Shown in pieces: positions 34,541 to 45,234 of a DNA stretch of 64,000 bases. The stretch's first letter is position 1. Every line of letters begins with the position of its first letter. A program made the translations under genes and the position numbers. The notes under the pieces were generated by a model, which saw only the letters and a program-made list of their open reading frames with translations, was not told the DNA's origin and did no database searches. Source of the stretch: Urophycis tenuis (lineage: Eukaryota > Chordata > Actinopteri > Gadiformes > Phycidae). Location of the stretch: assembly GCA_036785325.1 (NCBI GenBank), contig JAXIVH010000006.1:7528620-7592619 (forward strand). Direction: 5' to 3'.

Positions 34541-34769
34541 CTTCTTTGTTTTCATATTTCTTATTGCATCTTGGGCGTGCCACATGTCATGGAGCTCGCG
34601 GCCTGAGTTAAAACACGACGACAATGCTCTGCTGTGTTCTGATGTGAAGGACACACTGATGTGCAGCATCGGGGGGGGGGGGTACTGGGGTGGAGGTACA
34701 GGGTGGGGGTACGAGGGGACAAGGGGGAGGGGGCAGGTTTGAAAAGGCCAGCATTTCTTGGGGCATGAG

Positions 34770-34992
34770 AGTTGTGTGTGTGTGTGTGAGAGCATGTGTG
34801 TGTGTTTGTATGTGTATATGTATGTGTATGTGTGTGTATGTATGTGTATGTGTATGTGTGTGTCTGTGTGTGTATATATGTGTGTGTGTGTGTGTGTATG
34901 TATGTGTGAGTGTGTGTGTGTGTGTATGTATGTGTGTGTGCGTGTGTGTATGTGTGTGTCTGTGTGTGTATGTATGTATGCGTGTGTATGTA

Positions 34993-35023
<31 letters not shown>

Positions 35024-35057
35024 GTATGTGTGTGTCTGTGTGTGTATGTATGTATGC

Positions 35058-35093
<36 letters not shown>

Positions 35094-35226
35094 GTATGTG
35101 TATGTGTATGTGTGTGTCTGTGTGTGTGTATGTATGTATGCGTGTGTGTGTGTGTGCGTATGTGTGTGTATGTATGTGTGTGTCTGTGTGTGTATGTGTA
35201 TGCGTGTGTGTGTGTGTGTGTGTGCG
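34770..35226 (+). repeat. (TG)n/(TATG)n compound microsatellite
   Basis: About 450 bases of alternating TG and TATG units, the longest simple repeat in the window, close to the 3' end of rarg. It creates long spurious Cys/Val or His/Thr open frames on both strands. Confidence 0.98.
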
Positions 35227-35249
35227 TGAGTCCGTGTGTACAAGACGCC

Positions 35250-35280
35250 CCCGGGGGGGGGGGGGGGGGGGGGGGGGGGG
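35250..35280 (+). repeat. Poly-G run (about 29 bases) just past the rarg stop
   Basis: An uninterrupted G tract on the plus strand (poly-C in the rarg transcript) begins five bases after the rarg stop codon. Its length is likely to be unreliable in any assembly. Confidence 0.9.
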
Positions 35281-35284
35281 CTGC

Positions 35285-38200
35285 TCACTGGCCCCGTCCC
35301 AGGTGGGCACCGGGTCTGCGCTCTCCGTCCATGTTGTCCAGGGCTCCCCAGGCCTCCCCCTCACTGTCTGACGCCCTGTCCCGCTCGTCGTCCAGGCCCT
35401 CCTCGTACTCCTCCTCCTCTTCCTCCTCCTCCTCGTCCTCCTCCTCCGGGGAGGGCACGCTGCCGCGCCCCGCCGCCCAGCCGTCGTCCGGGTCTTCCGC
35501 CTCCTGCTTCATGACGGGGACGGCCGGGGGAGGCGGGGGAGGCGGCGGCGGCGGCGGCGGCGGCGGCGTGCTGTCGTTGCGCTCCGTCTGGTCCTCGAAG
35601 GCCTCCGGGTTCTCCAGCATCTCCCGGATCAGCGGCGGCATGGGCCCCGGGATCTCCATCTTCAGGGTGATGGCTCGCTCTGCCCCTGCGCGCGCACGCA
35701 CACAATGACACACACACAAGTAGATTTGTTACAAAAACGGGAAATGGTATTCAAGCGCTGCTTTGTTTCGTGTTTGTGTATCTCCGACGTCTGCCGGTGT
35801 CCCGTTTTGGTACTAATGTACTAATGCAGACTACTGCCACCTGCTGGTAGAGAAAGGTACTTTCTCTCACGCAGGCGCAAGAAGGCACGTGCTGGATGGC
35901 CATTGGCTGTCGTGTTTGCGGCGTGTTCTACTGCAACTTTCAAGCCGACAGTCGGCGCATTCGTCGAAGCTAATTATTTGACGTCGGATTGGTGTGTCTG
36001 GTCCTTTGGGATGAACAACTAACAACCTTTTTTTTTTTTTTTTAACCATCCTGTCATTGCCACTGATTGGTTTGGTCCAGTGAGGACAGGGAGAGGTTCT
36101 AGCTGCTACAGTACTGACCCTTGGTGCTGATGCCCCGGAGGTCCGTGATCTTCATCAGCATGCGGGGGAACATGTGAGGCTTGTTGGGGCGGCGGCGGCG
36201 GGCGTAGATCTTCAGGGCCTCCAGCAGCGGCTCTTGAAGCTTGTCCACCTTCTGGGGCTCCTCCAGGTCCATGCGGTCTGAGGGGAACCACCAGGGGAGG
36301 ACCGTTTGACACACACGTGATGCACAATACAGTGGTGCGCGCTTAGTTATATACAGTCTATGGGTGCGCGATGGTTGTTATCAGTGTGTCAAATGAGTCA
36401 GTAAGTTAATATTCAATACATGGTAACATAGTAAACACGTGTTGATGGTATATTTTTATTTAGGTTTTGGAAATAGGGTGAGGCATCTTGCTTAGGGATG
36501 TATAGTTAAGACTGGGGGCATTGGGGTATCAAACCCAGTACCTTTCGAATGGTAGTCGAACATCCTAGTGACAGCAATACCCTGTCCTTTGCATATCAAC
36601 ATGTAAAAATGTGTAAAAGTCTTTTTCGGGAGTGACGATTGCTCAGACTACTCAACAATGACACGTTTGTTGTGCAGTGCTTGCAGTACCTCCACAGATG
36701 AGGCAGATGGCACTGAGGAGGCCGGTCTCCGTGTCGTCCATCTCCAGGGGCAGCAGTTGGCCAGCGAAGGCGAACACCAGGTCGGTGAGCGGGCCGAACC
36801 CGGCGTTGTGCATCTGAGTGCGGTTCAGAGTCAGCCCGTCGGAGAACGTCATGGTGTCCTGTTCTGGAGTGTAACGTGTGCAGATCCTCAGCATCTGGGT
36901 GAAAACATGGGAAAAAATGACTTGTGTGTCAAACAAATGGAAGGGAAAAAATTTATTTAAAAAAAAATTGATTACAGGTTAACTTCCAAAAAGCAATTCA
37001 CCAACAACAAAAAAGGCAATTATTGCTGCTAGTTCGATTCGATAGTTGGATCACCGTGTACCATTCGCTTGGCATGTGAACGAGCCCTCCTAAGCTGTAA
37101 CGACTACTTCTCACCAGCAGTTGTCAGTATTCCCTTATCAGAGGCTGCCACTTCAGTAATTCCAATAGATTGCGTCAAAATCGAGTGTGTGTGTGTGTAG
37201 AGTTGAGTTGGGGGGGGGGGGGGGTAGGTGAAAACAAAGAATAGTGTGGCTCCTACCAGTATGTCCAAGCAGGCTGATTTAAGCAGGGTGATCTGGTCCG
37301 CAATAGTGAGGGTGGTGAATCCAGGGAGCCGCTTGGCAAATTCTACAATCTTGATGATGCATTTGGTGGAGAGCTCGCTGAACTTGTCCCATAGGCCGAG
37401 GTCCAGCTGGACACGGTGGTCCGAGCTGGAGTTCTGTACCACACACACACACACAACACACACACACACACACACAACACACACACACACACAATAAGCA
37501 TGTTGTGGGGGAGACATGCAACCCTGTTTGCATGGGGGGGGTGCAACACATTTACATAGTACATCAATCAGAGAAAAGCCCATTTACATTCTGCATCCAT
37601 CATGCAGAGGCCACACAGATGGCCTAATGGGAAAGTGAATTAGTGAGGCACACCACAGAGTTGGGAAAGCTATGGTGAATTTACGCCTTTGCATGAAAAC
37701 CTCAGAGCCCGGTGATGTCAGCATACCATAGCGTTGTCACACAGGAGCACAACAACAACGACAGAGAGTACACAGAGCGCTTTTGTTTTGTGTGTCTTCG
37801 TTTGTCATGGTGTGTGCATGTGTGTGTGTGTGCATGTGTACATTGTATGTATGAGATGCGTTTCGATAAGGATTAGGGTTAGGGTTGGGGTTTGTGGTAT
37901 GATTTAGAGTTCAGAGAGTCAGGGTTAGAGGTCGGACTATACAGTGGTGCAGCGTTAGGTTTAAGGGTTGGAGTCAGCGTCATGGTCAGTGTGGTTAGGG
38001 TTAGAGTATTCATGGGTTCCAGAAATATGACAACGCTACAGCAGAACTTCTGTGGGGAGGCTGCACAGCACACGCACTGGAAACCAACAAGTGCGTGGGG
38101 CGGAGTCCCACAGGGTTTCCTGTTTTGCTGCGGAGATATTCGTCCGAACTCAGAGAGAAACGCATTTGAGAGGAGCAAGAGGGAGGATTCAGAAAACAGA

Positions 38201-39399
38201 TTCAGAAAACAACGCGCTGTAGTCTTGCAATCTGTGCACATCATCTTGGGTGTTTGCCCAGTAGTAGTTAGTTAAGTAGTGAGTTCAGTTTATTTTGTGA
38301 AAGATAGCAGCAATGGAAATAACCTAAGTTGAGTTCCGTAAGTCATACCCGAACTATACCACATTTTCATGATATTGCAGTCGAGATAAATGCGGGAGAC
38401 GCGGGCTTACGGTTTGCCGCCCCAAGGAACATGATTGGTCGAAATAAATTTTTAAGCAAAAGAAAGCCAAACGCCCCCCATTGATGCCGATTTGGGCTTG
38501 TGTGCTATGAGACTTCAGAAGTGAATCAGAGTGTGATTTATAACCAGGGCTGGAGCGAAGCTTAGGGGCTGTCACTTACGGTGGTGTATTTGCCCAGCTG
38601 GCCGAGAGAGGGAAGGTCTCCTGGTGGGCTTTGCTGACTTTGTTGACCAGCTCCTCCAGCTCTCCGCTCAGCTCGTAGCTCTCCGGAAGAACCACCTCCT
38701 CCTTCACCTCCTTCTTCTTCTTGTTCTGTCATTACGCACCGCTGAGAGTGAAAGAGGTGAAGGGAGAGAGAGAGAGAGAGAGAAGATACAGGAAGATTGA
38801 TTTAAAGAAGAAGATATTTTCCACTCTGTTGATTAAGAAGAAATACCACACTTTTCGCAGCACACCCCCCCCCACACACGCACACACGCACACACACACA
38901 CACACATACGTGCACACACGCATGCACGCACACTTAAGAGGAAACGTCAGGTTCCTGTTTTACATCACTAATCACATGTCCCAATCATCTGCTGCTCACG
39001 TTCATGCTGCACGTCCTCCGCTGCAGCCAGCGACGCCGCCGCCGCGACCGCGACCTCGCCAAGACAAACCAGAGCTCTGGCAGTATTATCACTCCCCTTC
39101 CTCTGACACCGCCGTGACACCGGCCCTCTGCCGCGCTTATCACACACTCTCTTCTGGTCCTCCCGCTCTGTCGTGCTCTTCCCCGCCACACATAACCCTC
39201 TGCCCCCCCCTCCAACTGCCCCCTCCCCACTCTCTCTCTCTCCCCCCCCCCCCCCCCCCCCTCCTCCTCCCATTCTTTCCTTCCTTGCAGGATATCCAGT
39301 AATAGCGGCGGCACAATGTGATCCCGGCCTTAACACACATCCCACACAAACATTACACCCACATGCATGTCCCACGGGGGTCCCTGAGAACGAGGGGGT

Positions 39400-39430
<31 letters not shown>

Positions 39431-41181
39431 GAAGCCCTTTATAAACAGCCGCGCTGTGGAGGAGCGTTACGGTGACATCATCGCGGAGATGAATGCTTTC
39501 TCTGATGAGACGGTGGGGGGGGGGTGCGATTATAAAATGATAAAATTAAAAAGTGTGTCGGCCCTCCCCCTCACATGGTCTTCGCCACTCAGGCCCGACT
39601 CGAGACCTAAAACCCCAAGCCTTGCGTCTGTGTCCTGGCGGTGGCGGGGGGGGGGGGGGCGGGGGCGGGGGCGGTGGCGGTGGCGGGGCCCGCGTCAATG
39701 AAACCGCAGGCTCGCCAGCGACGGAAGCGGCAGCGAAGGGCGTTGTTGTGCGGCGCAGCAGGAAGTCACAAGTCATTTCATCAAGTGATTTTGGTCATTT
39801 GACTGAGACGGTGCCCGGCCTCACCCCACGGCTCACCCACCCCGCCACGCGCGTCTCCCTGTGACAACCACCGTCTCCAACGCCTTCTTGCACAAAAACT
39901 GCAGTTTGCGCAACATAACCCAGTTGGCATGATGTCATTACTCATCCTAATACAAGACCGGGGCGTTCACATGACGCCAATTAAACCACAGACTTGAACG
40001 TCGGTTCTGCACAGAGCAACGTGCTGCGAGGGACACGCAGGCGCGGGGCGCGGCCCTCACCTTCTTTGGACATGCCGACCTCGAAGCACTTCTGCAGCCG
40101 GCAGTACTGGCAGCGGTTGCGGGTCACCTTGTTGATCTGACAGTTCTTGTCCCGGTGGCAGGTGTACACCATGTTCTTCTGGATGCTGCGCCGGAAGAAA
40201 CCCTGGAAGCGAGTGACGGGAGGGAGCGAGGGAGGGAGGGAGGGAGGGGGAGAGAGGGAGAGAGCAGGTCTACAGTTGATTCATTGTGCTCACATCTCTG
40301 AATGGCACATTTTGACATTGATACTGTATGTTTTGATTTCCATCGCCTCTGATTTCATCTCTACCCCTCAAAAGGCCACTTTGCATCGCCTGGCTGTGTT
40401 TCAAACGGAGGATTAAAAATAATGTCTTGGTTGGTTTTATGATCCTTAGCTCGGATATCTTTTTTTTTTTTTCCCCCTCTCTGCCTCATCCAACGCTGCT
40501 ACCTGACCTACTTTACAGAAGTCACTAGATCAGTGGATTAGCAGCACGCCTGCCCCCCCCCCCCCCACCCCCACCCCCCCCCTTCCTTCCCCCCACTCGG
40601 TCCTTCTGGTCCACGTGAGAGGAGTACCACTATCTCTGGAGAAGAGAATATCCCCAATGCAACATCATTTGCCAATGGAGTTAATACAAAGAGTATATCA
40701 TTTATATCATTTAGGGCAGGACTACCAGGCATGACATATGTGTCTAATCACAAGTCCTAGTTACAATGAAACAGTAATACTGTTGTAACACTAATTTATC
40801 ATTTGAATATCTGTGTGTTCTAGTGATCCCCCCTCACCACCCACCCACTGAGGGTCTAAGTGTCATGAATGAGTTGGGTTCTCTATGGGTGGTCTGTGGC
40901 AATCTGGGTCCTTGCTAACCGGTTGTGAACACAAGAAGTGAGTTGGCATCGCGGTGTAATATCCGTGTGTGCCAGCAGGGGGAGAGGACGGAGACCCCCC
41001 CCCCCCCCTGAAACACAGTGTAGTGCTTACCTTGCAGCCCTCACAGGAGCTGACCCCGTAGTGGTAGCCAGAGGACTTGTCCTGGCACACGAAGCAGGGC
41101 TTGTAGACCGCGCGGCGGGGGGCGGCGGCGAGGGGGAGCTGGGCACCATCTCCTCTGAGCTGGTGCTCTGGGTCTCCACCG
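35285..41181 (-). CDS. rarg: rarg: retinoic acid receptor gamma (5' end not seen; frame breaks)
   Basis: Seven minus-strand exons: 41181-41031, 40202-40061, 38741-38580, 37433-37257, 36894-36690, 36277-36119 and 35685-35285. They encode in order the B region ([21 protein letters not shown]), the two zinc fingers ([17 protein letters not shown] to [14 protein letters not shown]), the hinge, and the ligand-binding domain through the AF-2 helix (PPLIREMLE). The long F region has 14 prolines and an acidic run. RAR gamma is a ligand-activated nuclear receptor that binds DNA as a heterodimer with RXR. Helix-5 DILMLRIC and AERAITLKM are gamma-type. The frame breaks once in the first exon (41107-41131) and twice in the hinge exon (near 38724 and 38611), each fixed by one missing base; the other exons are intact. 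The A-domain exon was not found. Sequencing error seems likelier than a pseudogene. Confidence 0.93.
37439..37493 (+). repeat. (CA)n microsatellite in rarg intron
   Basis: A CA tract with two AACA interruptions lies directly upstream (in the rarg sense) of the ligand-binding-domain exon that starts at 37433. Confidence 0.95.
37871..38010 (+). repeat. Degenerate telomere-like repeat
   Basis: Scattered GGGTTAGGGTT and GTTAGGGTTAG units over about 140 bases in a rarg intron, more decayed than the tract at 15.2 kb. Confidence 0.5.
39638..39690 (+). repeat. G-rich tract with quadruplex potential
   Basis: Runs of three to fourteen Gs separated by one or two bases in the large rarg intron between the zinc-finger-2 and hinge exons. 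Direct base pattern; no functional evidence. Confidence 0.7.
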
Positions 41182-41254
41182 CTGTGGACCACAAGAACAC
41201 ACACACAGCAACTCGTGAGCGTCTCTTCTTCTTCGAAGGGACAGGGAAAAAACA

Positions 41255-41288
<34 letters not shown>

Positions 41289-42274
41289 TCTCGTTTCAGG
41301 AAGCGTCTCAGCGCGGCGGTGGCGGCGGCCCGGTCATTGCGTCAGCGCCGGCCCGACGGGCTGACAGGAGCCTCTCTGGGGTTTGACTTGTTGTCCTGAT
41401 CTGCGGGGCCCACAGGACATGCGGCCCCACGCCATGTTGGGCTGATGAACATGCGGCCGAGGCTGCATTGTGATACATGATCCGATATGCACTGTGACGG
41501 TAAAGTGATGCTATAAACACACACACACACACATACACACACACACACTAGTTGTTTGTCTCCAGGTTCCTATCTTCACCTCAGGGAGCTGCTCTGGTGT
41601 GGGTGTTGGCGTTTTTGTTTTGACGCAGGGGAGGGCGGGAGGAACGGGTGATTGATGGACGCGGGGCTCAATAACAGAAGGGGTTTCTGTTGTTGTTGTT
41701 TTTTCTAGGGAGTGCTGTGGATGATTGGTTGGTCGACAACTTCCCTTCTGGACAAGCTGGGAGAGGTGAGAGTCGAGAGCTGTTCCTCATTCCAAAGGCT
41801 GATTAACACTGTCAACGCCCCCCCCCACACACACACACACACACACACATCACACATACACTATGTACTAGGAGTTATTCATGGCTTTCCTTCTCCATTT
41901 CAAACTACAATAGGGCTGTGGCCTCAGTTCTACCTTGAGTCACAACTTGACTAAACTAAACTTTACTCTGCTGTGCTGAGAGACGCATGAGCCCTGTTGC
42001 ATTGCACAGCTATGTGGACCCTATGGATTCTGCCTCATCCCATGAGGGAGCCAAGTTTCAAACCACAGGCCCCACATCACACATGCAGGCCAGCACACTC
42101 TCACAGAAACACATGTTCACCCCCCCACCTCTTACCAACAGCACTTCTTTCAACTTTCACCCTTGGTCACCCTCAAAATTTCAACACCCCCCTACCCACA
42201 TCACCCCGCCTAACTTTGCATCTCACCAACCCCTGACACACAAACCCTATTTTTCTCTTGTTTCCTGGCCCTAA

Positions 42275-42474
42275 NNNNNNNNNNNNNNNNNNNNNNNNNN
42301 NNNNNNNNNNNNNNNNNNNNNNNNNNNNNNNNNNNNNNNNNNNNNNNNNNNNNNNNNNNNNNNNNNNNNNNNNNNNNNNNNNNNNNNNNNNNNNNNNNNN
42401 NNNNNNNNNNNNNNNNNNNNNNNNNNNNNNNNNNNNNNNNNNNNNNNNNNNNNNNNNNNNNNNNNNNNNNNNNN
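42275..42474. other. Assembly gap (200 N)
   Basis: Exactly 200 unknown bases, probably a fixed-size scaffold gap of unknown true length. It lies upstream of the first rarg exon that can be seen and could hide its A-domain exon. Confidence 0.99.
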
Positions 42475-42916
42475 AACATACAGACATGCACGCAACGATT
42501 GACGCAGTACGCAGTCTGCTGTATTCTTAATCAGTCATGACAGAAGATGATTTACGTTTTAAGTTTAAGTATACAACCCTACCTTCTCGTCCCACATTGA
42601 ATACGCGCTGCATGTGTTTTTTTCAGCAAGCACAATCCAGATACGTCTAGAAAACAACATTATTTACTTTATAAATGTATCCGTGCACATTGGACGTAGG
42701 CCTCCTTGGTGGTAAATCGCGTAATTGTTCAACTTCCCGTCTACGGTTTAAGCAACAATAAGGTCACTTTTGAAATTGCTTTCGTCTGTCGCCAGTAACT
42801 ACATCAGTGCTACATAACCACATCTGTAAGACTCAAGAGAAAGATCCGTCGCAAGAGATAAATGGCTCCCTCTAGCGGTCGAGTGAGAATCGCAACAAAT
42901 GTTTACGTGCATCGCA

Positions 42917-43408
42917 CAGTGGTTCCCAAACTTTTTGTGCCCAAGGCACACCAACGGACAAGAAAAAATATCAAGGCACAACTATTGTGCAAAATAGCCT
43001 TTATAACACGTGTTATCACTCATATCATGTTAAATATCTATAAATGTACATAGTTATTTACTAATGCCAAATAAAACGTGACAAAGACTCATATTACTCA
43101 TGAAATATTTATTAACAAAATATTTCAAAAATGTATTTGAAATTTTATCAAATTAGGCTTCATCAAAGCAGCAACACACCCATTTAAACCAGACAGGTCA
43201 CAAAATTAAAAATGAGGCAAGAATTAAATAAATGTTTTTAGGTATATAGTTTGCCTCTGCATTATGAATTAAGTCCATACAAAATACTAATGAACTGAAT
43301 GAATAAATAATTATTTTTCTAAAGTTGTATATTGCAATAATATGTATGGTTGTCACAAAATCCCACGGCACACCTGGACGTGCGTGGCACACCGTTTGGT
43401 AACTAATG
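42917..43408. mobile_element. Non-autonomous hAT-like DNA transposon
   Basis: The left end reads CAGTGGTTCCCAAACTTTTT, the classic hAT/Charlie-type terminal repeat. The right end, GTTTGGTAACTAATG, is its imperfect inverse. Subterminal GGCACAC and GTGCC motifs occur in opposite orientation. It is about 490 bases long with no transposase. It carries one CACGTG (43017). No clear eight-base target duplication was found, so the ends may have decayed. Confidence 0.75.
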
Positions 43409-44400
43409 GTCTACACAAGACGTAGGTTAGGGTTTTCACATTTAGTTCGTCCTCAAATTCGTGTGCTTCCCTTCAATGTTTCTAGTACTCATATGTCAGA
43501 ACAATATATCAAAAATAACAGGGACTGTTCCCTCGGGCTTTAATTCAACACATTCCTGCAGCCGCGGCCGAATAAACCCAAACAGATGTCAATGGCGAGA
43601 CTCCGCCTCCAGAGGGCAGCACAACGAGGTCACAAGACAATGACTCTACACAATTAAAGCAGCAAACATAAAATACTATGAGGTAGCAAACACAATCGTA
43701 TGTATGTATCGTAGACAGCGAACACAATCGTATGTATGCATCGTAAATGAGTAGCCTATAGCAAAGATTAGATTAGATTAGATGTTGATTACTCAAAATC
43801 TAAAATTAGGGTGTACACGGCTGTACACGTGTACGCATGCGCAGGACTGTTGAATGTTTTTTGTTGTTGCTTTAGGCTACAACTTGTGCGTTTTACCATG
43901 GTTTTACCACAGGGTGGCGCTTTTCACAAAGTAGACGAGAACTTTTGTACACAGTTCCAGACTGACTTGTGAATAGGATTTTGTAAAAAAAAAAAAAAAA
44001 AAAAAAAAATGTGTTATATTTTGAAATACATACACAACACATACAACTTTGTGTGAGAGCAGTATCCAAAAAAAATCTGAAACATCAGTCTAATTCTACG
44101 AGTCAAAATGATTGAACATGGATTTGCTTTAGTGGCGCATCTGCAGTAATCTGGTGGTATCTTGCGATTTGTCGGGTCAGTGTTTACGCTGAACCGTGGC
44201 TCCGCCATGAACTATTTCGGCAGCAAGTAGTCACGGTGAGCCACGCCTATTGTGCATGTGCTCCATCTAGCCCCCTTATCACACGCGCTGTGTTTTGCAT
44301 AAAATGTGTGTCAGTAGGCCAACCCTTTTTCTCGGCACATGCAGAGTGCACATTTAAGATAGGCATACTACGCTTGAATAAGCGCATCAAACTCCTCCAC

Positions 44401-44594
<194 letters not shown>

Positions 44595-44753
44595 CATAGA
44601 GTGAGCCTAATGCCCAACAAACTGACACAACAGAAACTGAACGGGAGACGGGCGGTCACATTTCTCCACTTACCTGCGAACCAAGTTGACGTGTGTGTTA
44701 CAGTATAACCGACTGGCTGTCATACTTCCCACATTTATTAACGGACATTCTAA

Positions 44754-44759
44754 CACGTG
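44754..44759. promoter_or_regulatory. CACGTG E-box in nr1d4 promoter/5' UTR
   Basis: A perfect palindromic E-box (context AACACGTGTT) 376 bases before the nr1d4 start codon. CLOCK:BMAL1 drives Rev-erb genes through such sites in mammals; use here is inferred. Confidence 0.5.
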
Positions 44760-45134
44760 TTACTTGGGAATTGAGGAGACTCGTCAATTCTGTCTGTCTT
44801 CAACATCACAGGCTTGTGCGGCGCTACTCGGAGCGCGGAAGGCGCCCAGGTATCTTCAAGGAGAACAAGCGCTCAGCACACCTCCCTCGTGCGGACCTGC
44901 AAGACAACACTTTGCATACAGCTCATATCCAGGAACCTTGCTTGTAGCTGGACATTTTTTTCTCCCATTATCGTTTCAAGTTGTGCGTTCTATGGAGCAG
45001 GTGTTATTCGGACAGGTGTGTCTTGATCTAATCACCTGTGTTAATACGACTTGCGCTGTACTCGAGCAGCATCAACACTGATCAACATTTATCTTGATCT
45101 TCATAACTTGAGTCTGAAGTCCTCAACAGAAGAG

Positions 45135-45170
45135 ATGGACCACAGCCCTCCTACTGGTAAGTATTGTTTG

Positions 45171-45234
<64 letters not shown>

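Noticed and set aside
34561..35708. Long Cys/Val and His/Thr open frames on both strands (up to 316 residues)
   Set aside because: They are translations of the TG/TATG microsatellite and the antisense of the last rarg exon; no codon or family signal.
35285..41181. rarg called as a definite pseudogene
   Set aside because: The LBD, zinc-finger-2 and F-region exons and all seen splice sites are intact. The three breaks are single-base losses in error-prone contexts, so error is at least as likely.
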